From the NCBI RefSeq assembly GCF_008831285.2, contig NW_022204702.1:1-35814 (forward strand): 35,814 nucleotides of DNA, written 5' to 3'. The DNA comes from Nymphaea colorata (taxonomy: Eukaryota > Streptophyta > Magnoliopsida > Nymphaeales > Nymphaeaceae). The notes below the pieces were generated by a model. It did no database searches, was not told where the DNA came from, and saw only the letters and a program-made list of their open reading frames with translations. Shown here one piece after another: positions 20,046-29,817 of this stretch (its first letter is position 1; every line of letters begins with the position of its first letter). A program made the translations under genes and the position numbers.

Positions 20046-20305
20046 TTAGACTTAATTTGACATAAATATTCTATATCTAGTGCTCTTAGATTTTGAAAAT
20101 TGGCAAAATTCAGTTCAAAATTTGGATTCAGATAATACTATAAAAGTTGGATTCAGATTGTGAAATCGAATTTCGGATTCAGATTCGGATATGACTTTTC
20201 TTCATTTGTATTCAAATCTGATTCCTAATTTGAATCAGAATATGTTAATATCCGAGAAAGTAGATATGATTAAGGGTATATCTGATCCAATCCGTCAGCA
20301 TCCCA
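18970..20305. mobile_element. Mutator-type MITE with its head carried in a tandem array
   Basis: The left end TAGCGATATCAATATATCTG (18,970, repeated at 19,411 and 19,852 or nearby) corresponds to the TAAGGATGTCAATATATTCG head at 1583. The right end near 20,296-20,305 reads CAGCATCCCA, corresponding to TGACATCCCTA. Only the last array copy has the full interior. No target duplication was recognised, as expected if the duplication disturbed the left flank. Confidence 0.55.
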
Positions 20306-20768
20306 TCGCAGCATTGCTTCAATTCTATTCAAAACCATATTTCTTGTACTCGATCATCAAAGGTTTGGATTCACATTGGATTCAATTCTTTTGTATTTGA
20401 GCTATCAGGATTGTGTCTATTTTGATTCGGGCTTGGGCTTTATCTTTTATAGCTGAATTTCGACAGCATGAGATCCCAAATTTAAACATAACTGGGTTGG
20501 ATCTTTAGTAGATCGAATTTGGCTACGAAGGGATCATTTTTTAACTAGATCCAGTTAAATGGATTCAAAATAAGGTTAATATTCAGATATATCCAACCTA
20601 ATTAAGTCCTTGCACATGAATTATCATCACTAGAAAGCAACTCTCTCTCTATATATATATGTGAAAATTTTTCTCCTTCCATTCTTTTTTTTTCAGTTTC
20701 ATGTCGATCGAGAGAAAGAGAGACAGTCAGACAGAGGGAGAGAGAGAAAATGGGAGGAGAAAATTTTT

Positions 20769-20804
<36 letters not shown>

Positions 20805-20951
20805 TAGAAGGCACGCTACAAGGAATGTTAGTGATGCTACTTTCCCTTAGTGCTGAAATATAATAAAGGGAGATCTCTCTCTTTTTTGCTATCTCAACTC
20901 CTTTTTTCGACTGACAGATAGAAAGTAGTGACCACAGGCAATGACTTACTA
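20306..20951. other. Non-coding with microsatellites
   Basis: AT-rich DNA with (CT)n and (AT)n at 20,641-20,660, an A/G-rich tract from about 20,708 and (AG)n at 20,772-20,799. The 129-residue minus-strand open frame across this area owes its Ser-Leu run to the AG repeat and is not a gene. Confidence 0.6.
20646..20694 (-). repeat. 49-bp exact inverted match to the copia gag insert
   Basis: The reverse complement of this stretch matches 14,900-14,948 base for base as far as I can read. It includes a 9-base A run, AAGAATGGAAGGAGAAAAAT and CACATATATATATAGAGA. It is too long and too specific to be chance. Confidence 0.8.
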
Positions 20952-21322
20952 GTAGGGCTGCATACGAGCCGAGCTTGAATTGGGCCAGCACGATGTGGCT
21001 TCACTCAAAAAAGTCAAGCTTGAGGTTGAACTCGACTCATTGAGCTTTGTTTGTGTTAAGCATGACTTGTTTCTTTTAATTTGTTTAACTCAATCAACTC
21101 GTTTAATTACTATTCGTTTAACTATTTTTTCATTATAATTCAACATTTATTATGTAGTCGAGCTGAGTCATGCTTTTACAATTCAAACTGGACTCATTAA
21201 CATTTCAAGCATACATTTGAACTCGAGCTTGAGTCGTTTATAAACAAGCCGAGTTGAAGTCGCGTTTTGATGAGAGAGTTCAAGATGAGCTCAAGCTGGC
21301 TTTACTCATTGTGCAGCCCTAC
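20952..21322. mobile_element. MITE with GTAGGGCTGCA terminal inverted repeats, 371 bp
   Basis: GTAGGGCTGCA at 20,952-20,962 faces TGCAGCCCTAC at 21,312-21,322, exact 11-bp inverted repeats. Subterminal text is also roughly inverted: CGAGCTTGA on the left, AAGATGAGCTCAAGCTGG on the right. The interior is non-coding, with GAGCTTGA and AACTCGTTTAA phrases. Partial copies lie at 8,038 and 22,490-22,640. No target duplication stood out, so the superfamily is left open. Confidence 0.7.
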
Positions 21323-21713
21323 TTGCTATGAATAAAAAGCATCTAGTGACCGACAGCTGCCCCTTTTTTGCGGGTTTATATCACATCTGCGCCCTTTGCT
21401 TGTTAACCTGTCTGCTCTTCCTCTCTTTTCTCTTTTTGTGCGTTTAAGTGAATATTACATTGCTTGTTCATTGGGTTGCTTTCAAACTTTCCATTTTTTT
21501 TTCTTGTGGGGCAAAGGAGTATCATTTAAGTGGCGGGACATATAAAAGAATTTGCACTGAAATATGGATGATGTAAGTGAAACCACCATTGCCACAAAGG
21601 AAAACTTGAACCAATTTCTAACATGGCTATTATCACAATGTGTGCTTAGAAAAAAATATTTAAAAAATATTTGAACATCCTAATATGTTAGTAAGCGTTA
21701 AACTAATATGAAT

Positions 21714-22096
21714 AAAGATGTCAACGAATCAGATTCGAATTGGATATACTCTTAACTTATCCATTTATTCAGATATCCAAATATTCAGATTCAAATACAA
21801 ACAAGGAAAAGTCATATCCGAATCCAAATCCGAAATCCAATTTCACTATCCATATCCCATTTTAAAATTCATATCTGAATTTGAATCCTAGTCCAAATTC
21901 TGAACCGAATTTAGCCGATTTTCAATATGTAAAATCTTTGAATATAGGATATTTGTTGAACTGAATCGATATCCGAACCCATCGGATGTCATTTCTTAAA
22001 TCTGAATCCGATCCGATTACTTAATCAGACATTATTTTTTTTTTGGAAACGGTTCGGTAGGATATCTAATCCGAATTGAACATAATGGCATCCCTA
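21714..22096. mobile_element. Complete Mutator-type MITE with 9-bp target duplication
   Basis: Starts AAAGATGTCAACGAATCAGA, ends ATGGCATCCCTA. The ends form a long imperfect inverted repeat through the GATTCGAATTGGATAT text. It is flanked on both sides by AATATGAAT (21,705-21,713 and 22,097-22,105), a perfect 9-bp target-site duplication characteristic of Mutator-like elements. It has 383 bp and no coding capacity. It is in the opposite orientation to the copies at 1,413 and 18,970 and serves as the reference copy of the family in this window. Confidence 0.85.
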
Positions 22097-22105
22097 AATA
22101 TGAAT

Positions 22106-22489
22106 CATGTTTCAATTCCAGTTATTTTTGTAAAAACATTATTTCGTCTTTTGTCAAAGTTTTCATGATAATGTTATAAGCACCATTCGAAAAAACATTG
22201 TTTGGTTAAAGTCAAAAAATGATTAATGACATTTTAGTAATACATGTACGATATAAGAAACAATTAGGAGCGTCATAAATGTATCTGAAACTGTTTAACC
22301 CAATGTTATCACGATTGCTTTTCGAACCAAATCAGCCGAGCCACCTATTATGGAGTACTGAATGGGTCGATTTAGTGTTTCAGCTAAATTAGTAAAAAAT
22401 ATTAAAGAATTATTTTTGAGAAAGCAATGTAAGAACTCGATCGTTTAAACTTGATTCTGTTAGACTACGTAATGAATGTTGGATTATAA
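22106..22489. other. Intergenic, no gene seen
   Basis: AT-rich, no reading frame or repeat recognised. Confidence 0.45.
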
Positions 22490-22680
22490 TGAGAGAATGT
22501 TGAACAAGTACTAACTAAACGAGTTAAAAAAAATAGGACATGTTTAGCATAAGCAAAATAAATGAGTTAAGTTTGAGCTCGACATTGTATCATCGAGTTG
22601 AGCTTGAGCTTTTAGTTTTCTGACTCGTGTGCAACCCTACTTACTAACAAGTTATTGGCTGCCGTCACTACTTTCTATCT
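22490..22680. mobile_element. Truncated, inverted GTAGGGCTGCA MITE plus shared flank
   Basis: Ends TGCAACCCTAC at 22,630-22,640, with GAGCTTGAGC and AACTAAACGAGTT text before it; the other end is lost. The flank 22,641-22,680 is the reverse complement of 20,917-20,951 (AGATAGAAAGTAGTGAC). So host sequence next to the MITE was duplicated together with it, in inverted orientation. Confidence 0.6.
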
Positions 22681-22885
22681 CGGCCACTCTTGGCCGTCTC
22701 TAAGACCAATTGTTGGAACCTGAATCTCCACAGTTGATTTAACGTGACTACAAGTTCAAGCGCTACCTATAATGGACGATCCCCATTGAATTATACGAGT
22801 CTGATCTTTCACCTAAACCCATAGATCGGTACCTAAATCGCCATTAATTTAGTGCTTCGACTTAAATGAAGAAAATATCAAGATC

Positions 22886-23046
22886 TAGGGATGTTAATGG
22901 ATCAGATTTTGACTATAATTTGTGTATAGTTTCCAATTTTTTTCGGTTCTTAATAAAAGATGGGAGCCTACTGCTGGTCAGTTTTCATCGGAAATTGGAC
23001 ATTAGAAACGATACATATGGCTCAAATTCAATTTGTTGGCATCCAA
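22886..23046. mobile_element. Short GGATGTCA-family MITE copy
   Basis: Left end TAGGGATGTTAATGGATCAG fits the family consensus. The right end is probably TTTGTTGGCATCCAAA near 23,033-23,046. Interior shortened and diverged. No clean target duplication. Confidence 0.45.
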
Positions 23047-23139
23047 AGGCTTAGATCACCCCCAAAAAAAAAGACACATTATCGACATGCCAAAAAACGT
23101 CAATTAAAAATGTCAAAACCACCATTAATATTTTTATTG

Positions 23140-23560
23140 ATGGACTCACATCCAGCAGTGTAGATTGTGCCGCTGAATCTTTCATTGACGGGTCCACTAG
23201 AGCATTAGTATATGTCAACTTATACTAATGGGTGTTGCAGTTAGTGTATTGAATGGGGTCTAACGACACTTGCTTACATCTGTCAGTAAGTTGTGCACTT
23301 ATACTGACAATCGTGGACATCATGTATTGCTGAGAATTTACTGACACACACCAAGATCCATCACTAAAGTATGCCAGAATACTAATGACTGGCTACAGTC
23401 AATGCACTTTTTACTAACGGAAATACCCGTCAGGAAAAATTATATTTCATATTGACAATTACTTCCTGTCAGTAATAGATATTTTTTGGATGCTAAATTA
23501 CATTTGTACTGATGTGAGATACCTGTCAATAAAAAGTTATAATATGTTTTATATTATACT
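23140..23560. mobile_element. CACTA-like subterminal repeat cluster, left side
   Basis: Short motifs of the type CTGTCAGTAA, TTACTGACA, TACTGACAAT, CATTAGTAT and ACCCGTCAGGAAAAA recur in both orientations about every 20-50 bp. Dense, inverted, short subterminal motifs like these are typical of CACTA (En/Spm) transposons. No intact CACTA terminus or transposase is seen. Confidence 0.4.
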
Positions 23561-25020
23561 ATATTATGTGCGACCTGAAAAATAGGAATACAAAAAAGCC
23601 TTGCCTGATATCAATAACTGAACAAAGATGCAATCAATGTACTATACAGAACATATTACTGATTAACATACAAATGACTGGATATTATCTTTAATAACAA
23701 GTACATATGTATAAATAAGTCCAACAAAGTTTTTGATACATGTAGTCCATCTTAGATATTCCAATGGTATTTATACTGATATTCAAAGCATGAAACCAAG
23801 TCCAATACTGTAGACATCAAATTTCCTCTGTACGTATCAATGGCTGAAATCAGGACGTGTTGGCAAACCTGCATATAAGAAGAAAAATATGTTTCAAAAA
23901 ATGGTACACATAATTTTAATATAAAATATATCTCCTTTCCTGTCTTTTATGTCCAAACAAGCTTTTATAATAATCTTTTTTACTTTTCTTCTCCTTTTCT
24001 TTTCTTTCCATACCAATTTTCTTTCAATTCGTTCCCTTTCTTGTTCCTTTCATCTACTAAACATTTCCTTAAGTTTTCCTCCATCCAAACATGGCTAAAA
24101 AGAGAAGCCGAAGAACCCACTGGGTGGCACACCCTGAGACCTCAACCATTCTATTCATCCAGCTATCTTATGCTTTGTTTGGACCTTCCCTTCTATCCCC
24201 ATATTTAGCAGTCATAGTTATAGGCAAATGATCTAGTCATTAAATCTAGGAAACAAACAAAACATTTTAACTGAGCCTTCGATGCTACCTATCGCAGGCC
24301 TTGCGAATCTGGTTATATGTGCCATACTGGTGCATGAATTTTTGTGCGTCAGTATGGTTAATGACTGAAATACCCTTAATTTACAAATAAAAAGAAAACA
24401 GTTGAAAAGGCAAAATTGAAAAATAGAAAAAATTAAAAAGATTATAGAAGACATTTTTATAATAAATTACCAAAATGTCCTTCCCTGCTTTCTTCAAGCC
24501 TTGTGGCTAGAGTTGGGCACTTGTTCACTCTTGGCTGCTAGAGCTGCTGAGTTAACTTCTTCCTGAGGCAGATGGACATGCTACAATAAGTGGATGCAGG
24601 CAAGGTTTGAGAAGGGCATAGGCCCATATTGAGGTCTGGACCATGAGATAGCCTCCTTGAAAATGCCTGTCAAGTGTGGCAGGTAGCAGCCGGTTCAAGG
24701 GTAGAGAGATAGATGCAGATCAAGCCAGAATGACATCAACCCACTCCCCTTAAAATGGGCCTTCTTCTCAAGGCCCAACGAGTGGGCGACCTAATGGTGC
24801 ACGTCTTCTCGCATAATCCATGGTTGAAGGCCTGCCAATATCATGAGGTTGCCGAATGACATCTTCATGCGAGTCAGCAAGTAGTGATTGCTTTGACTAG
24901 ATGTAGGCATGAAGACACATGAAGGATGCTCAGGCGGGGCTTTGACCAGTACTTCAATCTCGTATGCTTGTTGGTGGTGGTTGAAGCTGCCAACATGTAA
25001 GGCCATGTGGACCATAGGTG
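23561..25020. other. Non-coding, origin uncertain
   Basis: AT-rich to about 24,480, then more balanced composition to 25,020 with minus-strand open frames that carry no motif I can defend. The interval lies between two CACTA-like motif clusters and may be the interior of a large defective element. Confidence 0.35.
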
Positions 25021-25213
25021 CAGGGGCAGAGTCAGAAATTTTTCATGAGGAGAGCTGAATTAAAGTTTCTAAAATTTGACAGGGGCCGAAATGTCATTTT
25101 TCAAAAATTTTATACATGACAAGTGAAATTTTCTAAAATTTACATCTAAAATTTTATATATTTTTTTAGTGCAGTCTAGGGCCCCTGTGGGCCCTCCCTT
25201 GGCTTTGCCCCCT
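25021..25213. mobile_element. hAT-type MITE, 193 bp, perfect 8-bp target duplication
   Basis: Begins CAGGGGCAGAGTCAGAAATT and ends TTGGCTTTGCCCCCT. CATAGGTG flanks it on both sides (25,013-25,020 and 25,214-25,221), the 8-bp duplication expected for hAT elements. The interior is AT-rich with a GGGCCCCTGTGGGCCC block near the right end. Confidence 0.85.
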
Positions 25214-25221
25214 CATAGGTG

Positions 25222-26057
25222 AGAGCAGACTGCTGAGCTTGTCATTTGCCTATAAAGGATCCCCTCATAGCCAAGAGATGATGACTGTGTCCATAGATCA
25301 CTTTGCAAGTGTTCTTTTTTAAACTTCGGCCATGGTGGATTATGGAAAGGGTCTCCATGATTGTCACAGCAAGCCAGGGCTGAGGTTTCACCAGTGGCAT
25401 GTCTACAGCTGTACAGGTTAAGGTCACAGTTAGGCCAAGGTGTGGGCCGCTGAGAGATGCTTGTCACGAAAGACTGTTTTGGCATGGATCTGGCAAGCAG
25501 CCAATGGAAGCAACACAATTTGAGTTGTTTCCACAGCTGCCGTAAACACATAGTAGTGCACTCTTGGAATGGCTTAATTTTCGGTCTGTGTAGGCTTCCT
25601 TCGCTTGAGTTGGCCTAGGATGTTAGCCAACGTGAAATTTTAGAAGAATGTTTGTTGACCTTATTACCTTCAATCTGATATATTAATTACATAAAATGTC
25701 TACAAAACCCTCAATTTTACCCTAACTTTTTGTCATTGCCGGATTCCAGAGCATTGTGGCTGGATTTTGGTGTCAAATTTGGACCACATGTAATTCAAGT
25801 ACACATATACTTATTCATAGAATATTATTTTGATTAGTTGTCATTTGAATGTTTTTTTGGATGTTTGAATGTTTTCCGTCCTTAGCCTTTTTAGCCACCC
25901 ATAAGTGTTTTTGCCGAATTGTTTAAATGAGTGAAAAGTTATATTTTTCCGATGTACTGTCTCGCTGCTGGAAGAGTTTTTACCGAAGGTCATAACATGT
26001 TGAAAATAATATATTATTATCGATGCGAGAGGACGTCATTAATAGTCAATGTTTACC
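25222..26057. other. No recognised gene
   Basis: A 112-residue minus-strand open frame (25,213-25,551) ends at the edge of the MITE and has no known motif. It could be decayed transposon sequence. The rest is AT-rich. Confidence 0.35.
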
Positions 26058-26243
26058 TATGTTTAGGTCACGCCGGTGATACCTTACACTGATGCTTTGT
26101 CCATTGTATCGATGATGGTTTTTACTGACATTCCCTTTATCAACCAAAGAACAAAATGTCTGTCAATCCATTACTAACATGCATTCTATTTTCACCCACA
26201 TTTTGTGGCCATCAGTAATGCTTAGGTTTTCTATAGAGATAGT
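26058..26243. mobile_element. CACTA-like subterminal repeat cluster, right side
   Basis: CACTGATGC, TTACTGACATT, CTGTCAATCC, ATTACTAACAT and CATCAGTAATG recur, like the cluster at 23,140-23,560. The block ends GTTTTCTATAGAG; its reverse complement CTCTATAGAAAAC is close to the CACTA...GAAAA terminus of this superfamily. The matching left terminus was not found. Confidence 0.4.
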
Positions 26244-26899
26244 TGAACTCTTGCCCAAGGAGTCCCCAGCTCAAGGCAGTCCCCTGCCCAAGGGAATCCC
26301 CACTTAAAACATGCCATGCCCAAGGCATCATTTTCTTTGTGTCCTCTCCTGTTCTGCCCTGTTCTAGGAGCTATGCCTGGTCAACCACTATCATTTCAAA
26401 TGTCTAGTCGCTTGACACTACATACCAAACCCTAAGCAGCATGATTTAAAAGCTGTCCATTGGGTCACCATGATAAAAATATCCTTATATAAGCATACGT
26501 GCATCACGATTCTCACAACTAATCCAAACTAAATTTTCTATTTTTGCAAATTAGCAAATAGTGTATTCAAGTGAGTTTATTTCATAAACAAAAATCTAAT
26601 TTCCAAAGAGTCCTTCTACCTGTGCAAAATTGGAAAGAGAAGACCACTAAGGCTTGGAAGAAATTGTTGTTCATTTGTCTATGTTATTTAATGTTTTATT
26701 GATGTATGCAAAGAAAAAAAGACAGTGAAGCCTGAATGGATTCCTTACTCCTTGGATGAGCAAGGAATCTACTTATATCAGCAAATCGATTCCACCAAGA
26801 ATCGATTCACTTTATGAGTGTGGTCTATATTGTAAATGGAATATATCAATTGCAATGAGCCCGTCTTAACCATTCATTTCTGAAAATTTCAGAAATCCT
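26244..26899. other. Intergenic, no gene seen
   Basis: Contains a mixed stretch at 26,240-26,340 with repeated phrases (GCCCAAGG three times), otherwise AT-rich and featureless. Confidence 0.4.
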
Positions 26900-28260
26900 T
26901 GTGATTTTGAAAATCAGCAATTAATAAAAATATCTAATCTTCTTGCGTTTCAAAAAGAAATCCTTAGACTTTTATCAAGATCAAAACCACAAAAGAAATT
27001 CAATATTTTACAAAACTCATTTGGGAATACATATTTCCAAAAATCCAATCATCTCCAAAAATCATGCCATTTTCCACAATCAAAATATATCAAGCTATTT
27101 CCAAAATCAAAATTCAAGAATCAATTTTTCAAAACGTTTCATCCTAAAGGAAATCACAAAAGTGATATTGCTACCCAGAGAGAAAATTTGTCCAAGCTCA
27201 AACCCTCCAAATTTTCAAACAAATTAATGAATTCCTTTTGCCTACGATCTGTAAAAAATGAGTTGAAATCACCCTATCAAATGAATTTTTGAAATCCTTT
27301 TTCCAAAACAAAAATTTTAAAACCTAAGCTTATGTCCTCCTTCACATCAAGGATGGGCTCGGGGAACGCCTTATATTTTCTACCTCCAAGATGGATCTAT
27401 GTCTATGTTTGATCAAATTTAATTATGCATGAAGAGAAATAGAGCGAATCTTGAATATACATGCAGTTTATTTCATGCATACATGCACTCACTTCATGAA
27501 TGCACCCACTCATATTCACTAAAATCTAAGTGAATCAAGTTAGAGTTGCTTCCATGATTAAGTTATATTGTGACAAGAACTTGAGCACCTCGTTTATTTT
27601 GACAGAGAAGCACAAAATTTTCAACATGATTATGAAATCCGAACTTTCAAAATCAATTCAAAACGATTCCAATGGATTTTTCACAAAATCAAACAGACTT
27701 TCAAATCCAAAAATTACTCAAGCAAAATTTCATAACCTTGACAAAATTCAAAAAAAAAATCAAAATTCAATTTTTTCCAATCAAGAAAATTATCATAAAC
27801 CCAAAATTTCAATATCAAAGATTCGATTCTTGAAAATTTCAACTAGCCTTCAACTATCCAATTCATTTTTTCCAAATTAAATTTTGGCTTCAAGAATGAA
27901 TTCCTGTTCCAAGGCTTCGAAGAGTTTTCAAGTCAAACTTCAAATCCCAAAATCCAAACTATCTTTGAAATTTTAATGTTTAGCCCAAACTTTCAATTTT
28001 CAATTCCAGGATCCCAGTTTCAAAAAGAAAGCTTTAATTACCTAATTACAAATTCAATTCAAAATCCAATATTTTGATTCTCAATTTCCAATTCCAATTT
28101 TTGGGACCAAATCAAAGTTCAATTGATAAAATCCATGATTAATTCAAAAATTCTGCACCAAGAATGATCTCCGGATCTTCAAAATTTTTGAAATACAGAA
28201 ATATTCTGAATCAAATCCAACTCTTTGTTTAAAATGAACTTTAAAAATCTGAAACCCAAT
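26900..28260. other. Strand-asymmetric, G-poor tract of about 1.3 kb
   Basis: The plus strand is dominated by A, C and T, with phrases such as TTTCCAAAATC, CAAAATTTC, TCAAAATTCAA and very few Gs. The two Asn/Lys/Ser/Phe-rich open frames here (26,943-27,227 and 27,530-27,880) follow from the composition. Such tracts occur in non-coding regions of large plant LTR retrotransposons, but no LTR pair or pol motif supports that here. Confidence 0.5.
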
Positions 28261-29144
28261 CCCCACACTTGCATGTAGAAAAAATAACTTCTCAAGCTTG
28301 AGAAAACTCTAACCTTGGATCGATTACCCTTGTTAATGCTGGCAGAGATGGGTTCCTTTCACTTAAAATCTATTTTTAATCAAAACTTGATTTTTCCTAC
28401 TTCGTGTGCAAACTTCCCAGCCACACTGAGGGAAGTGGGGTGCAAACAATAAGCTCATAGGTATGTTCAACACAATTTTTGTTGTTAAAAAAAGTCACAT
28501 TTTTAAAACATATTTTTAAGTAAAATCTTGGTTTTTTAACTCATCAAGCTTTTATGCATTGTGATCTCTATAATTTATATGCTAATTTTGAATTTTGTTT
28601 TTCTACATTGGGAAAGGGAAGAATGGAGGAAGAACATAGTTGCTTTCATCCATGGCCGCTGACTCGATCAGCTCTGTTTTCTTCCAATTGTAATAATCAA
28701 TCAATATAAACTCAGGAGGTCGGAGTAAAAATCAATTGCAACAGGAAAAAGAAAACCAAATCCGATTGCAACCACAAAAGCCATTGACAGGAATGAAGAA
28801 ATACAGAAATAGAAATTTATGAAAGAAATGCAAAACATTATTCCAAGAAATTCTGCATGAGAATTGAATCAATGAAGAAGACGGCAAAGAAATGAAGTCT
28901 CAAGATGATTGGAGAAGGAAATAAAAGAGGGCAGCCAAAAAAAAAATCCAGAACTCTCTTTCATGTCTGGAAGTCGACGCAAGGAATATCTTCGAATTTC
29001 CAATGGATTCTTCGCCCATGTTCACTTCTTCAAAACTCAGAGCAAAGGATCGCTGATTTTCGAACGAGTCCAAGGTGATCTTATCCTCCCTAATTTTCTG
29101 ATTTCCAATAGCTGGTATCTATCTAGACCATAAAAGAAATATAA
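28261..29144. other. Intergenic, no gene seen
   Basis: A purine-rich stretch lies at about 28,427-28,441 (GAGGGAAGTGGGGTG), downstream of the G-poor tract. It could be a polypurine tract, but nothing confirms it. A 74-residue frame near 28,909-29,133 has no motif. Confidence 0.35.
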
Positions 29145-29288
29145 ATAAAAATAAAAATTTACATGTAAAAAAAAAATACAAAATTCATATATCTGATGTA
29201 AAAAATTTTAAAAATTATAGTTTCGCTGTTGTTAAAATTTTATAACTATAATTCGGCCCCTCATGAAAAATTCCTAACTCTGCCCCTG
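29145..29288. mobile_element. Truncated hAT-type MITE, reverse orientation
   Basis: The right end reads CCTAACTCTGCCCCTG, the reverse complement of the CAGGGGCAGA head at 29,601. Inward, AATTCGGCCCC and AACTATAATTC match that element too. The left end is eroded into A/T-rich sequence. Confidence 0.55.
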
Positions 29289-29600
29289 CTTATTTCTTAG
29301 ATGGCAACAAAGAAATCAGGAGAAGACAAATGAGAAAGGAAAAATGCAGTCGATCAAATCACAAACAGAGAGCATGAGAAGTGAAAAGTGAAAGGGTGAG
29401 AGCCTGCGCAGTTGATACTTAAAAGGGTGGTGTTGATTAAAAGTCTGTACCATTGAATAATTTTACCTGTATAGATTTGTCTTTTATATATAGCTTGATC
29501 CTATAGAAACCTTTAACTGGTAACTTTTTCTAGAAAATTGTTTCGTGGAATCACTGAATGGGAACCGTTGTCCTCATTCTATTTATGAGGCATGTGTGAT

Positions 29601-29809
29601 CAGGGGCAGAACCAGGAATTTCTTGTCGCATGGGGTAAACTATAGTTTCAAAATTTTAACAGGCACGGAAATACAGAAATAGAAATTTTCAAATTTGTAT
29701 ATATATTAAACTAAAATTTTTTAGATTTACATATAAATTTTTAAAGTTTTTAATATCTGAGAGGGGGGAATGCCAAGGCAGGAGCCTGCCCCGCTTCCCT
29801 CCGCCCTTG
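29601..29809. mobile_element. hAT-type MITE, 209 bp, perfect 8-bp target duplication
   Basis: Starts CAGGGGCAGAACCAGGAATT, ends CTTCCCTCCGCCCTTG. TGTGTGAT occurs immediately on both sides (29,593-29,600 and 29,810-29,817). Same family as 29,145-29,288 and 16,333-16,480, and related to 25,021-25,213. Confidence 0.85.
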
Positions 29810-29817
29810 TGTGTGAT

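Noticed and set aside
20602-20991. 129-codon minus-strand open frame with a Ser-Leu run
   Set aside because: The Ser-Leu run comes from the (AG)n microsatellite; the rest shows no motif and overlaps a MITE edge.
24570-25560. Possible Ty3/gypsy pol relic on the minus strand
   Set aside because: Composition and a GLEKKAHFKGSG-like phrase suggested it, but no protease, reverse transcriptase, RNase H or integrase motif could be found.
26943-27880. Two Asn/Lys/Phe/Ser-rich plus-strand open frames
   Set aside because: They are explained by the G-poor composition, which makes few stop codons in some frames, and have no motif.
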